A DNA stretch of 64,000 bases from Peptostreptococcus canis (GCF_014229965.1 NZ_JABGBW010000001.1:62001-126000); one strand, 5' to 3'; counted from the stretch's first letter, positions 17,978 through 26,279 are shown. Numbers and translations are program-made. The notes: generated by a model from the letters alone, not told the origin.

Positions 17978-18859
17978 ATGGTGAGTAGACTATCATCTCA
18001 TAGTGCGACTATGGAAGTAGTAAAAAAATATGGATTTAAATTCACGAAATCACTAGGACAAAATTTTTTGATTGATGATAATATAATTGATAAAATTTTA
18101 GAAGGTGCAAATGTTAAAAAAGGAGATAAGGTTATTGAAGTAGGTCCGGGAATAGGAACTTTGACCAGAGAGTTATGTAATGTTGCAGATAAGGTGATGG
18201 CAATTGAAATAGATAAAAACTTAATACCAATCTTAGAAGAAACTTTATCGGGCTTTGATAATATAAAGATAGTGAATGAAGATATAATAAAAGCGGATAT
18301 AAAAAAGTTAATCGATGAAAACTTAGATGGAGGTCCTGTAAAATTAATAGCTAATTTGCCCTACTATATTACTACGCCTATAATAATGAGGTTTTTGGAA
18401 GAAAATATAAATGTAACGGATATGGTTGTAATGGTACAAAAAGAAGTAGCTGAGAGAATGAATGCAAATCCCGGAGGAAAAGATTTTGGAGCACTTTCCG
18501 TAGCGGTTCAATATTATTGTGACACGGAAATAATATCGAAAGTACCTAGACATTTGTTTGTTCCCCAACCAAATGTAGATTCTATAGTAATTGCACTTAG
18601 GGTAAGACCGGAAAGAAAATATAAAGTAAATAATGAAGACTTATTTTTTAAAATTGTAAAGGCATCTTTTGGACAAAGGAGGAAGACTTTATTAAACTCT
18701 TTATCCAGTATGGGAATATTAGATAAAAAAGATATATCACAAATATTATTTGATGCTGGCATAGATGAAAAAAGAAGGGGCGAGACTTTAAGCCTGGATG
18801 AGTTTTCAAAGCTTGCAAATTGCTTCAATGCCTTTGTTAAGGAGGAAAAGTATGTTTAG
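17978..18859 (+). CDS. rsmA: 16S rRNA (adenine1518-N6/adenine1519-N6)-dimethyltransferase
   Basis: RsmA/KsgA dimethylates two adjacent adenines in the 3' hairpin of 16S rRNA late in small-subunit assembly. The 293-residue protein has the N-terminal KSLGQNFLIDDNI, the SAM motif EVGPGIGTLT (54-63), the acidic IEID and the catalytic NLPY (126-129). The C-terminal SFGQRRKTLLNSL is a family marker. GGAAGTAGG precedes the ATG. The 3' end overlaps the next gene by 8 bp. Confidence 0.97.
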   Translation: MVSRLSSHSATMEVVKKYGFKFTKSLGQNFLIDDNIIDKILEGANVKKGDKVIEVGPGIGTLTRELCNVADKVMAIEIDKNLIPILEETLSGFDNIKIVNEDIIKADIKKLIDENLDGGPVKLIANLPYYITTPIIMRFLEENINVTDMVVMVQKEVAERMNANPGGKDFGALSVAVQYYCDTEIISKVPRHLFVPQPNVDSIVIALRVRPERKYKVNNEDLFFKIVKASFGQRRKTLLNSLSSMGILDKKDISQILFDAGIDEKRRGETLSLDEFSKLANCFNAFVKEEKYV

Positions 18860-19703
18860 GAGAATTTTTAACAGTATTTCAAAATTAAATAAGACAGTGT
18901 TGATTATTCTCGTTATAATTCTTTTCTTTTTGGTATACAGTTTTTCTTTTAAAGTATTTAGAAAGTGGATTTCCAGTAGCCCTAAAACTGATATAGTTAA
19001 TATAGACACCAGAGGAGAAAAAAATAGAGTTCAACAAGAGTTAGAAAGAAAAGAGATTGAAGATAGAAAAAAATCGGTACTTCTTAGATTTAATGAATCG
19101 AAAAAAATGTTTATTTCAAGTGGAAATATTGAAGATATTAAAGTCGAAGGAGAGATGATGGATAATTTTAATAGAATTACCATTTCTTTTGTTAAACTTA
19201 GAGGTATTGATGGAAAATTTGAACCTGATAACAGGGGTAAGACAAATACCGGTATTGAATTTGAAACGGATTTTAATTATTTTGTGGTGAAAGATAGAGA
19301 TAAAACAGAATATTATAAAATACCTGTAGCTGTCAAGTCGGATTTTCAGTCAATGTATAATCGAATGATATTTACATCTGTGGATTATATAGTAAATAAA
19401 AAGGATTTAGGCAAAATAAGAGTATGTAAAGGAAATGATGAAAAAGGTATTATGCCTTGGAAGAAAGATGATTTAATTCATAAAATATTATATAAAAGAG
19501 AGGTTGGAAAAATACAACCTGAGAAAGATTTTCAAAAAAGTAAAAAGAATTTTACCATAAAAATCAAAAAATCAAATAGAGATATAATAATACAAACTAT
19601 GGGAAAAGACTTTATTAAAGTTACATCAGGAGATAATATAGCTTATTATGAAGTCTATAAAGACTTGTACGAATACTTGGATACAGAAATTTTTGGTGAT
19701 TAA
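18852..19703 (+). CDS. Membrane-anchored hypothetical protein
   Basis: A 283-residue protein I do not recognise. It has one N-terminal membrane helix (about residues 15-31) after a short basic segment, then a charged, Lys/Glu-rich stretch that may be coiled coil (45-75), and a probable extracytoplasmic globular region with mixed strands. No catalytic motif is visible. An in-frame start exists at 18798 inside ksgA, but GGAGG at 18841-18845 places translation at 18852. It overlaps ksgA and is followed closely by ogt, so it belongs to the rnmV-ksgA operon. Anchoring by an uncleaved signal segment is an inference from hydrophobicity. Confidence 0.75.
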   Translation: MFRRIFNSISKLNKTVLIILVIILFFLVYSFSFKVFRKWISSSPKTDIVNIDTRGEKNRVQQELERKEIEDRKKSVLLRFNESKKMFISSGNIEDIKVEGEMMDNFNRITISFVKLRGIDGKFEPDNRGKTNTGIEFETDFNYFVVKDRDKTEYYKIPVAVKSDFQSMYNRMIFTSVDYIVNKKDLGKIRVCKGNDEKGIMPWKKDDLIHKILYKREVGKIQPEKDFQKSKKNFTIKIKKSNRDIIIQTMGKDFIKVTSGDNIAYYEVYKDLYEYLDTEIFGD

Positions 19704-19716
19704 TAAAGGTGAAAAT

Positions 19717-20190
19717 ATGGGAGTAACAGTATATAATACAAAGTTCGGGCAAATAAAAATAGAATATGATAAAGAAGCAGTTATTTCTATTGGCAGATCA
19801 AATTTCAATTTATTAGATATTAAAAAAACAGATAACGAAAAAAATGATTTGACTGATAAGGTATATTGGCAGTTGGAAGAGTATTTCGATGGAAAAAGGG
19901 AGGTTTTTGACTTTCCATTCAAGTTGAAAGGTACGGATTTTCAAATAAAAGTATGGAGTGCACTTTGTGAAATACCGTATGGTAAAACTTCGACATATAA
20001 AGAAATTGCTGAAAAAATTGGCAGTCCAAAAGCATTTAGAGCAGTTGGAAATGCTAACAACAAAAATAAGCTGATGATAGTTGTACCTTGTCATAGAGTC
20101 ATTGGAAGTGACGGAAAGCTTGTAGGATATGCTGGAGGACTGGATTTTAAAAAGAGACTTTTAGATTTAGAAAGCAATATAAAGGCATAA
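19717..20190 (+). CDS. ogt: Methylated-DNA-protein-cysteine methyltransferase
   Basis: Repairs O6-alkylguanine by irreversible transfer of the alkyl group to its own cysteine. The active site PCHRV contains C125; the helix-turn-helix arginine finger lies in SPKAFRAVGNANNKN, and the C-terminal GYAGGLDFKKRLLDLE is typical. At 157 residues it has the normal N-terminal ribonuclease-like domain plus catalytic domain. The frame is open to 19648, but AAAGGTG at 19705-19711 sets the ATG at 19717, 13 bp after the preceding gene. Confidence 0.95.
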   Translation: MGVTVYNTKFGQIKIEYDKEAVISIGRSNFNLLDIKKTDNEKNDLTDKVYWQLEEYFDGKREVFDFPFKLKGTDFQIKVWSALCEIPYGKTSTYKEIAEKIGSPKAFRAVGNANNKNKLMIVVPCHRVIGSDGKLVGYAGGLDFKKRLLDLESNIKA

Positions 20191-20246
20191 AAATAATGGA
20201 TTAAAGGTATTTTTATAAAGTTATATTCTTTAAAGGAGGTACAAAT

Positions 20247-20759
20247 ATGAGCAAAATTCTTATTGAAAAAGGTGATATTACAAAACTTGCATGTGATTGT
20301 ATTGTAAATGCTGCAAATAAAACTCTTTTAGGTGGTGGAGGAGTCGATGGGGCAATACATAGAGCGGCCGGTCCACAACTTTTGGATGAATGTAAAACAT
20401 TAAATGGTTGTAGAACGGGTGAGGCTAAAATTACTAAAGGATATAACTTAAAGGCAAAACATGTTATTCATACTGTTGGTCCTATATATTCAGGGGCGGA
20501 AAATGATAGGGAAATGTTAGCTAGCTGCTATGAAAAATCGCTTGAACTTGCAAAAAAACATAACATAAAATCTATAGCTTTTCCTGCTATATCTACGGGT
20601 ATATATGGATATCCTAAAGAAGAAGCTGCAAAAATAGCCTTAGAAACCATCTACAAATGGATAGATAGTAGTAATTACGAAATAGATATAATATTGATGT
20701 GCTTTGATAGTGAAACACAAAATATTTATGAAAAATATATTAAAAAAGAAAATAATTAG
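20247..20759 (+). CDS. Macrodomain protein, O-acetyl-ADP-ribose deacetylase type
   Basis: A 170-residue single macrodomain close to the YmdB/MacroD type, which removes acetyl or ADP-ribosyl groups from ADP-ribose derivatives. Key parts are [20 protein letters not shown] with N21, N24 and D34, the [22 protein letters not shown] segment (two parts), and the diphosphate loop [23 protein letters not shown] precedes the ATG. It stands alone between ogt and a structured intergenic element. It is not next to a sirtuin or ADP-ribosyltransferase, so no toxin pairing is suggested. Confidence 0.92.
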   Translation: MSKILIEKGDITKLACDCIVNAANKTLLGGGGVDGAIHRAAGPQLLDECKTLNGCRTGEAKITKGYNLKAKHVIHTVGPIYSGAENDREMLASCYEKSLELAKKHNIKSIAFPAISTGIYGYPKEEAAKIALETIYKWIDSSNYEIDIILMCFDSETQNIYEKYIKKENN

Positions 20760-20902
20760 TATTAAATGTTATCTGTCTAAATTTTGATAAAATTACTAAT
20801 ATGCTTAAATATATATTTTTATTATAAATTTATTTGTATAATAAATTTATGATATTTGTTAATAATACATTGGTTAATTTTAAAAATATGACTTTATAAT
20901 TA

Positions 20903-21030
20903 AAATAGAATGACTCGTAGGTCAAAAAGCTTTTATCAGAGATTGTTGTCGTTGAAAAAACGCATATTTTGTGATGACAAAGGTAAAAGTGATGACTTTT
21001 GAGTCATTTCTATTTCAGTTCATTCTATTA
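20903..21030. terminator. Large multi-helix palindromic element between converging genes
   Basis: An outer stem pairs AAATAGAATGACTC (20903-20916) with 21001-21015 (one bulge). Inside are the hairpins TTGTC/GACAA (20946-20950 with 20976-20980), CGTT-GAAAA-AACG, and AAAAGT-GATG-ACTTTT (20985-21000). A T-run follows at about 21030. It sits where the macrodomain gene and the LysR gene converge. It probably ends both transcripts but is far more elaborate than needed; a similar element lies at 50599-50710. Confidence 0.6.
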
Positions 21031-21046
21031 TTTTTTTTAAAATGAT

Positions 21047-21910
21047 TTATATATTTCCCCATTTTTTTACATAGTCTATAAATTTCAAAGTAGCAGGAGA
21101 TGGAGTAATATCTTTAGAATATGCTATTCCAAGAATTCTATTATAGTGTTCGTTAAAAGATCTTATGCATACATTAAAAGGTATATTACGAAGAAGAAGT
21201 TTAGGTAAAATTGTTATTCCAAATCCTTTTTCCACCATTTTTAAGACTGCAAAATCTTCATTAATACTATATTTTATTTTTGGCTTTATATTATTTTGTT
21301 CAAATATTTTTCCGGTTTCATAGTTAAGACCATCTGCAGAAAGGATAAAACTACTTTCATTCAAGTCCATAATCGAAATAGACAACTTATTAGCTAACGG
21401 ATGTTCTAAAGGTGTTACCAATACCAGCTCATCTTTCCCTATCGCTGAAAAATTCAATTCAGGTACCGAATATTCAGAAACAAAAATGCAATCCAGTTCA
21501 TTATTGCTTATTTTTTTTCTTAGTTCATCAAAACCGTCTACTATTAGTTCAAATTTAATGTTTGGATAGGCGTTTGAAAACATTGAAAGTATATCAGGCA
21601 ACCAATTATAGGATATACTTTGTATAGAGCCTATTCTTATATATCCTTTTTCCAAACTTGTCAATTCTGAGGAAATTTCAAACATTCTATCTTCAGATTC
21701 ACATATTGATTCAATACATTTAATAATTTCTTTTGTGTATGGCATCAATTCCATACCGTTTTTTGAACGTTTAAATAACTGTATTCCAAGTTCATTTTCA
21801 AAGTTTTTAATTGCCTGACTAACAGCTGATTGAGTATAGTTAAGTTTTATAGCTGCATTAGATATACTTTTGGTTTCATAAACAGTCAAAATAATTTCAT
21901 ATTTAGTCAT
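21047..21910 (-). CDS. LysR-family transcriptional regulator
   Basis: A 287-residue regulator. The winged helix is at 1-60: TVYETKSISNAAIKLNYTQSAVSQAIKNFE, in two blocks, with ELGIQLFKRSKNGMELMPY after it; the effector domain follows (about 90-287) with the ELVLVTPLEHPLA strand. It is divergent from the dehydratase-cyclodeaminase genes across 280 bp, the standard arrangement for a LysR activator of its neighbour, with a small carboxylate or substrate as likely co-inducer. The in-frame start at 21925 is rejected because GGGAGG lies 7 bp before the ATG at 21910. Confidence 0.92.
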   Translation of the reverse strand: MTKYEIILTVYETKSISNAAIKLNYTQSAVSQAIKNFENELGIQLFKRSKNGMELMPYTKEIIKCIESICESEDRMFEISSELTSLEKGYIRIGSIQSISYNWLPDILSMFSNAYPNIKFELIVDGFDELRKKISNNELDCIFVSEYSVPELNFSAIGKDELVLVTPLEHPLANKLSISIMDLNESSFILSADGLNYETGKIFEQNNIKPKIKYSINEDFAVLKMVEKGFGITILPKLLLRNIPFNVCIRSFNEHYNRILGIAYSKDITPSPATLKFIDYVKKWGNI

Positions 21911-22189
21911 GATACATCCTCCCAAGCCTATTAAAAATAATAATATTTGATATAAAAAAAACTAATATTATTACCTAGAGTAAATTAAAAAACAATATAT
22001 AAGAAAAATTGAATATATCCATTAAAATACATTTACTCAAATATATCTATTGATGACTTATTATAAACATATAAGCATATATTTTGCAATGGAATATATA
22101 AAAATTTTGGCATTGTAAACTAAATATGGAAAAAGGCACAATATTATTCTTAAAACAAGATGTAAAGTATTATGAATAGGAGGTATATT

Positions 22190-23860
22190 ATGGGAACTGA
22201 ATTTTGGAATGGAGCAGATGCGGCTCATAGAAGGGTAATGATGAAAGCAGCCGGATATTCCGATGCTGATATTAGAAACAAACCTCATATTGGAGTACCA
22301 AATTCATATATGGCAGGTTCTCCGGGAACAGCACATTTGCGACAGATAGCAGAAGCTGTTAAAGAAGGTATATGGGCAGCCGGAGGAATACCGGTTGAAT
22401 TTGGTATCCCTGCCACATGCGGAAATATAGCCAATGGTGTGGAAGAATTAAAATATGAACAGGTTGGAAGGGATATAGTCGCTATGTCAATTGAATTTGT
22501 TTCCAAAGTTCATAATTTCGATGGTTTAGCCATGGTTGCATCTTGTGACAATATAATAGCTGGATGCTATCTGGGAGCTATGAGATTAGATATTCCATCT
22601 ATTGTTATTACAGGAGGTTCTATGCAGCCTGGTCAGCATTGTGGAGAAACAGTTGTCGAAGCAGATTTGGATGCAAAAAGATTTTCAGGAGCGAGTGAAG
22701 AGGAATTGATGGAAATGGAAGAAAATGTATGTCCGTCATTTGGAGCCTGTCCATCTATGGGAACAGCAAATACCATGCAAATGATAGGAGAAGTAATAAA
22801 CATGGTATTACCTGGAACATCAACTATACCGGCAACGGATAACTTGAAGTTGAGAAAAGCAAGAGAAGCAGGTATGTATGCTGTTGAAATTGCTAAGAAA
22901 AAATTAAAACCATCCGATATAATAACTGAGAAAATATTGCTAAATTCAATAATGTTTGATATGGCTGTTGCAGGATCAACAAATGCAGTCTTACATATAC
23001 TGTCATATGCATATGAATTAGGTATAAAACTTACATTGGAGGATTTTGAAAAGTATGCAAAGGAAATTAAATGTATTAATGCAGTTGTACCAAGTGGGCC
23101 ATATACAGTTGTTGATTTTCATTATGCCGGCGGGGTTTTAAATGTTATGAAAATGCTAGAAGAAAAATTATTTATAGATGAGCCGAGTTTATATGGGTGC
23201 AGCTGGTCTAATATATTGAAAGATGTAAAACCGTTAGAAAATGAAGTTATTCATTCCCTTGAAAATCCTTTATTTGAAGAACCGGGGTTAAAAATTTTAA
23301 GAGGTAATTTATCACCAAACGGTGCAATAGTAAGACCAACCGCTGTTTATGATGAAGTTAAATATATAAAGGGAAAAGCAAAGGTATATGAATGTGATAG
23401 AGATGCATTTGATGCGATACAAAAAGGCGATATAATTCCTGGAGACATAATTGTAATTAGATATGAGGGATGTAAAGGTGCACCGGGAATGAAAGAACTT
23501 ATGCTGAGTATAGATGCGTTGATAGGAAAAGGATTGCATAAAAGCGTGGGTTTAATATCGGATGCAAGATTTTCCGGATTTAATTTCGGGGCAATAGTTG
23601 GTCATGTATCTCCTGAAGCTTATGATGGTGGAAATATAGCATTGGTGGAAAATGGAGATGAGATAGTAATTGATATACCAAATGGAGAAATTTCAATGTC
23701 AGTTTCTGATGAGGAACTGAAGATAAGAAGAGAAAAGTGGGTTAGACCGGCTTTAAAAGAAGGTAAAGGGTGTCTAAATATATATGCCAAGATGTGTAGA
23801 CCTGCCGAAGAAGGTGGTGCAATGCAACCGTGGGATTTAGATGCTAAATACAGTAAATAA
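22190..23860 (+). CDS. IlvD/Edd-family dehydratase, non-canonical
   Basis: A 556-residue member of the family that removes water from 2,3-dihydroxy acids or aldonic acids to give 2-keto acids using an iron-sulfur cluster. C119 in VASCDN and C187 in FGACPSMGTANTM match two of the usual three cluster ligands. The third, normally in a P-C-N motif before HLR, is replaced: the segment reads SPGTAHLRQIAEAVKEG, with G46 in the cysteine position. C77 in ATCGNI is nearby in sequence. No ilv genes surround it, so branched-chain biosynthesis is unlikely. AGGAGG selects ATG 22190 rather than 22172. The true substrate is unknown. Confidence 0.85.
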   Translation: MGTEFWNGADAAHRRVMMKAAGYSDADIRNKPHIGVPNSYMAGSPGTAHLRQIAEAVKEGIWAAGGIPVEFGIPATCGNIANGVEELKYEQVGRDIVAMSIEFVSKVHNFDGLAMVASCDNIIAGCYLGAMRLDIPSIVITGGSMQPGQHCGETVVEADLDAKRFSGASEEELMEMEENVCPSFGACPSMGTANTMQMIGEVINMVLPGTSTIPATDNLKLRKAREAGMYAVEIAKKKLKPSDIITEKILLNSIMFDMAVAGSTNAVLHILSYAYELGIKLTLEDFEKYAKEIKCINAVVPSGPYTVVDFHYAGGVLNVMKMLEEKLFIDEPSLYGCSWSNILKDVKPLENEVIHSLENPLFEEPGLKILRGNLSPNGAIVRPTAVYDEVKYIKGKAKVYECDRDAFDAIQKGDIIPGDIIVIRYEGCKGAPGMKELMLSIDALIGKGLHKSVGLISDARFSGFNFGAIVGHVSPEAYDGGNIALVENGDEIVIDIPNGEISMSVSDEELKIRREKWVRPALKEGKGCLNIYAKMCRPAEEGGAMQPWDLDAKYSK

Positions 23861-23882
23861 TTTTATAGAAGAAGGTAGAAAA

Positions 23883-24869
23883 ATGTTATTATTATCAAAA
23901 GAAAATATTAAAAAAGTTTTTACAATGAAAGACGCAATAGAGGCTGATAAAATAGCTTTTAAATTAGTTGTTGAAGGCAAAACCAATTCCCCATTAAGAA
24001 CTAATATACAAGTTCCAAAATATGATGGATGTTTATTATTTATGCCGGCATATGTTGAAGATATGGATGTAGCCTCGCTGAAAATAGTTAATATATTTCC
24101 TCGCAATATTGAAAAGGGGATGCCAACAGCACCTGCTCAAGTCTTATTAATAAATGGAACAACCGGCATAGTAGTTTCTGTTTTGGATGGTACCTATGTA
24201 ACTAAATTAAGAACGGGAGCCGCATCCGGAGTAGCTTTTGAACTGTTGGCAAAAAAAGACTGTAAAATAGGAGCCCTAATAGGAACAGGGGGACAAGCAG
24301 AAACTCAATTGGAAGCTATGTTAACCGTTAGAGATCTTGATGAAGTAAGAGTTTATGATTTAAATTACGAAAGAGCAGTCGACTTTGTAAAAGAAGCAGA
24401 AAGAAATTTTTCGTCCTTTAAAACCAAGATTATGGCGGTAAAAAGTTCTGATGATGCTATCGATAATGCCGATTTAGTTATTACAGTGACTCCTTCTACA
24501 AAACCCGTATTTGACGGAAATAAAATAAAAAAAGGGGCAACTATCAGTTGTGTAGGTGCATATCAGCATCATATGCAAGAGATGGATCCGGTGATATTGA
24601 CAAGAGCATCAAAAATATTCTTTGATTCTAAAGAAGCTGTTTTATCGGAATCAGGAGATATACTTATACCACTAGAAGAAGGAATCATAACCGAAGAAGA
24701 TTTTAGTGGAGAAATAGGTGATGTAATAAAAGGAACAGTTGCTGGAAGAGAAAATGATGATGAAATAATAGTATTTGAAACTGTTGGCGTTGCAACTCAA
24801 GATTTAATAGTTGCCAATGAAATATATAATAAGGCTTTAAAAGAAAATATTGGAACTATATGGGAATAG
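23883..24869 (+). CDS. Ornithine cyclodeaminase / mu-crystallin family enzyme
   Basis: A 328-residue NAD(P)-dependent enzyme of the family that includes ornithine cyclodeaminase, archaeal alanine dehydrogenase and ketimine reductases. The Rossmann motif is GALIGTGGQAETQLEAM (130-146); the substrate-side K67 in SLKIVNIFPRN and the VVSVLDGTYVTKLRTGAASG segment are conserved. It starts 22 bp after the dehydratase stop (GAAGGT before the ATG), so the two are one operon. Together they could dehydrate a hydroxy acid and then aminate or reduce the keto product; this is inference from order only. Confidence 0.87.
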   Translation: MLLLSKENIKKVFTMKDAIEADKIAFKLVVEGKTNSPLRTNIQVPKYDGCLLFMPAYVEDMDVASLKIVNIFPRNIEKGMPTAPAQVLLINGTTGIVVSVLDGTYVTKLRTGAASGVAFELLAKKDCKIGALIGTGGQAETQLEAMLTVRDLDEVRVYDLNYERAVDFVKEAERNFSSFKTKIMAVKSSDDAIDNADLVITVTPSTKPVFDGNKIKKGATISCVGAYQHHMQEMDPVILTRASKIFFDSKEAVLSESGDILIPLEEGIITEEDFSGEIGDVIKGTVAGRENDDEIIVFETVGVATQDLIVANEIYNKALKENIGTIWE

Positions 24870-25032
24870 AATAACCATTTGCATAGGATTGAAATTTTAA
24901 GTATGCTTTCCAGCCACTCCAGTCAACATCGTCTTTAATTGCGCGTGCATTAAGTTTTAATTGTGATGCAATTTTCTCTGCAATTCGTTTACAGTTACCG
25001 GTTCTAGTAAAATAATATACGCCAATATTCAT
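24856..25032 (-). pseudogene. Flavodoxin remnant, truncated after about 50 residues
   Basis: The 58-residue frame begins like a flavodoxin: MNIGVYYFTRTGNCKRIAEK is the FMN phosphate loop (T-R-T-G-N), followed by a helix and VDWSGWKAYLKFQSYANG. Homology then stops and the frame ends nine codons later, inside the tail of the cyclodeaminase gene on the other strand. A full flavodoxin-like protein needs roughly 150 residues. AGGAGT lies 8 bp before the ATG, so it may still be translated. The breakpoint, about 10 bp after the cyclodeaminase stop, suggests that insertion of the LysR module or a deletion destroyed it. Confidence 0.72.
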
Positions 25033-25149
25033 AATAGGCAACTCCTTTCCGTTCTGCTAAAAATACTGTTTAAATTCGAGTTTAATATATATTAGATTAA
25101 AAGATTTCATTTATCCTGTTTAAAAGTGATTTAAATATTCTAAGTGTTA

Positions 25150-25236
25150 TTAATCCCTCTTATTGTCAAACATTTTCGCTAGTAGCTTTTTGATTAATAG
25201 TATTAATGTCACAAATAAACATATAATCCCCTCCAT
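25150..25236 (-). CDS. 28-residue hydrophobic minigene (candidate membrane peptide)
   Basis: A minus-strand reading frame from ATG 25236 to a TAA at 25150-25152 encodes 28 residues: a hydrophobic core IICLFVTLILLI followed by KKLLAKMFDNKRD, the layout of a single-helix membrane peptide with a positive tail. It lies directly under a consensus promoter (25245-25273), whose expected start is about 2 nt before the ATG, so the message would be nearly leaderless. An overlapping alternative ATG with a GGAGGGG site encodes 18 unrelated residues. Such peptides occur as type I toxins, transporter regulators or wreckage of a larger membrane gene; I cannot tell which. Confidence 0.4.
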   Translation of the reverse strand: MEGIICLFVTLILLIKKLLAKMFDNKRD

Positions 25237-25273
25237 GTAGTTGTATAATACAACTATATGAAGGGGATGTCAA
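25226..25273 (-). promoter_or_regulatory. Consensus promoter with operator palindrome over the -10
   Basis: On the minus strand TTGACA (25273-25268), 17-bp spacer, TATTAT (25250-25245). A perfect palindrome TAGTTGTA-TAA-TACAACTA (25238-25256) covers the -10 and start. It is the core of a longer imperfect inverted repeat, 25226-25268, with 20 pairs, one mismatch and one G-T pair. The arrangement is typical of a repressor-controlled promoter; the TTGTAT-n-ATACAA core recalls operators of YtrA-type GntR repressors, an analogy only. Confidence 0.7.
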
Positions 25274-25283
25274 GTTACACATC

Positions 25284-26081
25284 TTATTCGGCTATTATTA
25301 CTTCAATTCCTTTTTCAGACATTAGGTTTACCCATCTTTGTTCGATTTTAGAATCGGTGATTATTTTATCTATACAATTGAGGTCACAGATAAATGCGGA
25401 TGATACATTTCCAAATTTTGAAGAATCTATTAATAATATCACTTCAAGTGAGTTTTTTATTATTTTCTTTTTCACCATAACTTCATACGAATATGCACAA
25501 GTAACACCTAGTTTTTCATGTACTCCGGCAGCTGAAAGGAAAAGTTTTGTAGTTCTGGTATTATTTATAAGTTCCATTTCCTCTGCTGATTCAAACATAC
25601 CGGTGTCTCTATGAAAAATTCCACCGGATAGGAGTATATCGACATTTTGTTTTCCTAAAAGATGAAGCAGGTTGTTTGCACTAAATACTAAAGCCGTAAA
25701 TTTCAGTTCATTATCTAAATTTTGTGTCAGTTTTTCGGTCGTAGTGCCAATATCAATAACGACGATATCATCTTCTTCTATCATTTCAGCAGCTTTTTTT
25801 CCTATACAGTTTTTTTCAAATTCCATTTTATGAGAATTTTTAGATATACTATATAACTGTTCTTCTTTTTCTGAAGATACGATAGGGTTATCTTCTCTGG
25901 GATTAAAAACTGCAGAGCCATAGAAACTATCGATTATTTTTTTTTCTTCCAAATATTTCAAATCTCTCCTGATTGTCATCTCGGAAACATTCAATTCAGC
26001 TGCAAGTTCTTTTACAGATGCTCCGTTAGATTCTTTTAAAATACTAATCAATTGCTTTTTTCTATCTTCTTTCTTTGACAA
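25284..26081 (-). CDS. deoR: DeoR-family transcriptional repressor
   Basis: A 265-residue regulator with an N-terminal helix-turn-helix (SVKELAAELNVSEMTIRRDL, about 20-39) and a C-terminal sugar-phosphate sensor domain with the DIGTTTEKL loop typical of DeoR_C proteins. It is divergent from deoC-deoB-nupC-pdp, so it most likely represses that operon and responds to deoxyribose 5-phosphate or a similar sugar phosphate. The gene has no ATG in place: AGGAGG is 8 bp before a TTG at 26081, which I take as the start; a TTG at 26087 would be too close. Confidence 0.88.
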   Translation of the reverse strand: MSKKEDRKKQLISILKESNGASVKELAAELNVSEMTIRRDLKYLEEKKIIDSFYGSAVFNPREDNPIVSSEKEEQLYSISKNSHKMEFEKNCIGKKAAEMIEEDDIVVIDIGTTTEKLTQNLDNELKFTALVFSANNLLHLLGKQNVDILLSGGIFHRDTGMFESAEEMELINNTRTTKLFLSAAGVHEKLGVTCAYSYEVMVKKKIIKNSLEVILLIDSSKFGNVSSAFICDLNCIDKIITDSKIEQRWVNLMSEKGIEVIIAE

Positions 26082-26148
26082 GAACAATACCTCCTAATCG
26101 ATTAAAGTGCAAACTGAAGCACAAAGTCACAAAATTTTACTCTATACA

Positions 26149-26211
26149 ATTATAACATATTTAGAAATAAAATATAACATTTTATAGAGGAGATTCACAT
26201 TAAAATGTTAT
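26149..26211. promoter_or_regulatory. deoR promoter and inverted-repeat operator
   Basis: Minus-strand TATAAT (26154-26149) and TTATAT (26177-26172) with a 17-bp spacer may serve deoR. A perfect 11-bp inverted repeat, ATAACATTTTA (26174-26184) and TAAAATGTTAT (26201-26211), overlaps that -35 and lies between deoR and deoC, a good position for DeoR itself to bind. Confidence 0.5.
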
Positions 26212-26279
26212 AAAAAGCAAAAAAATGATAGGAAAACAAAAAATAATGTGAAATTACGAACAAAAAATGCTCAAATTTA

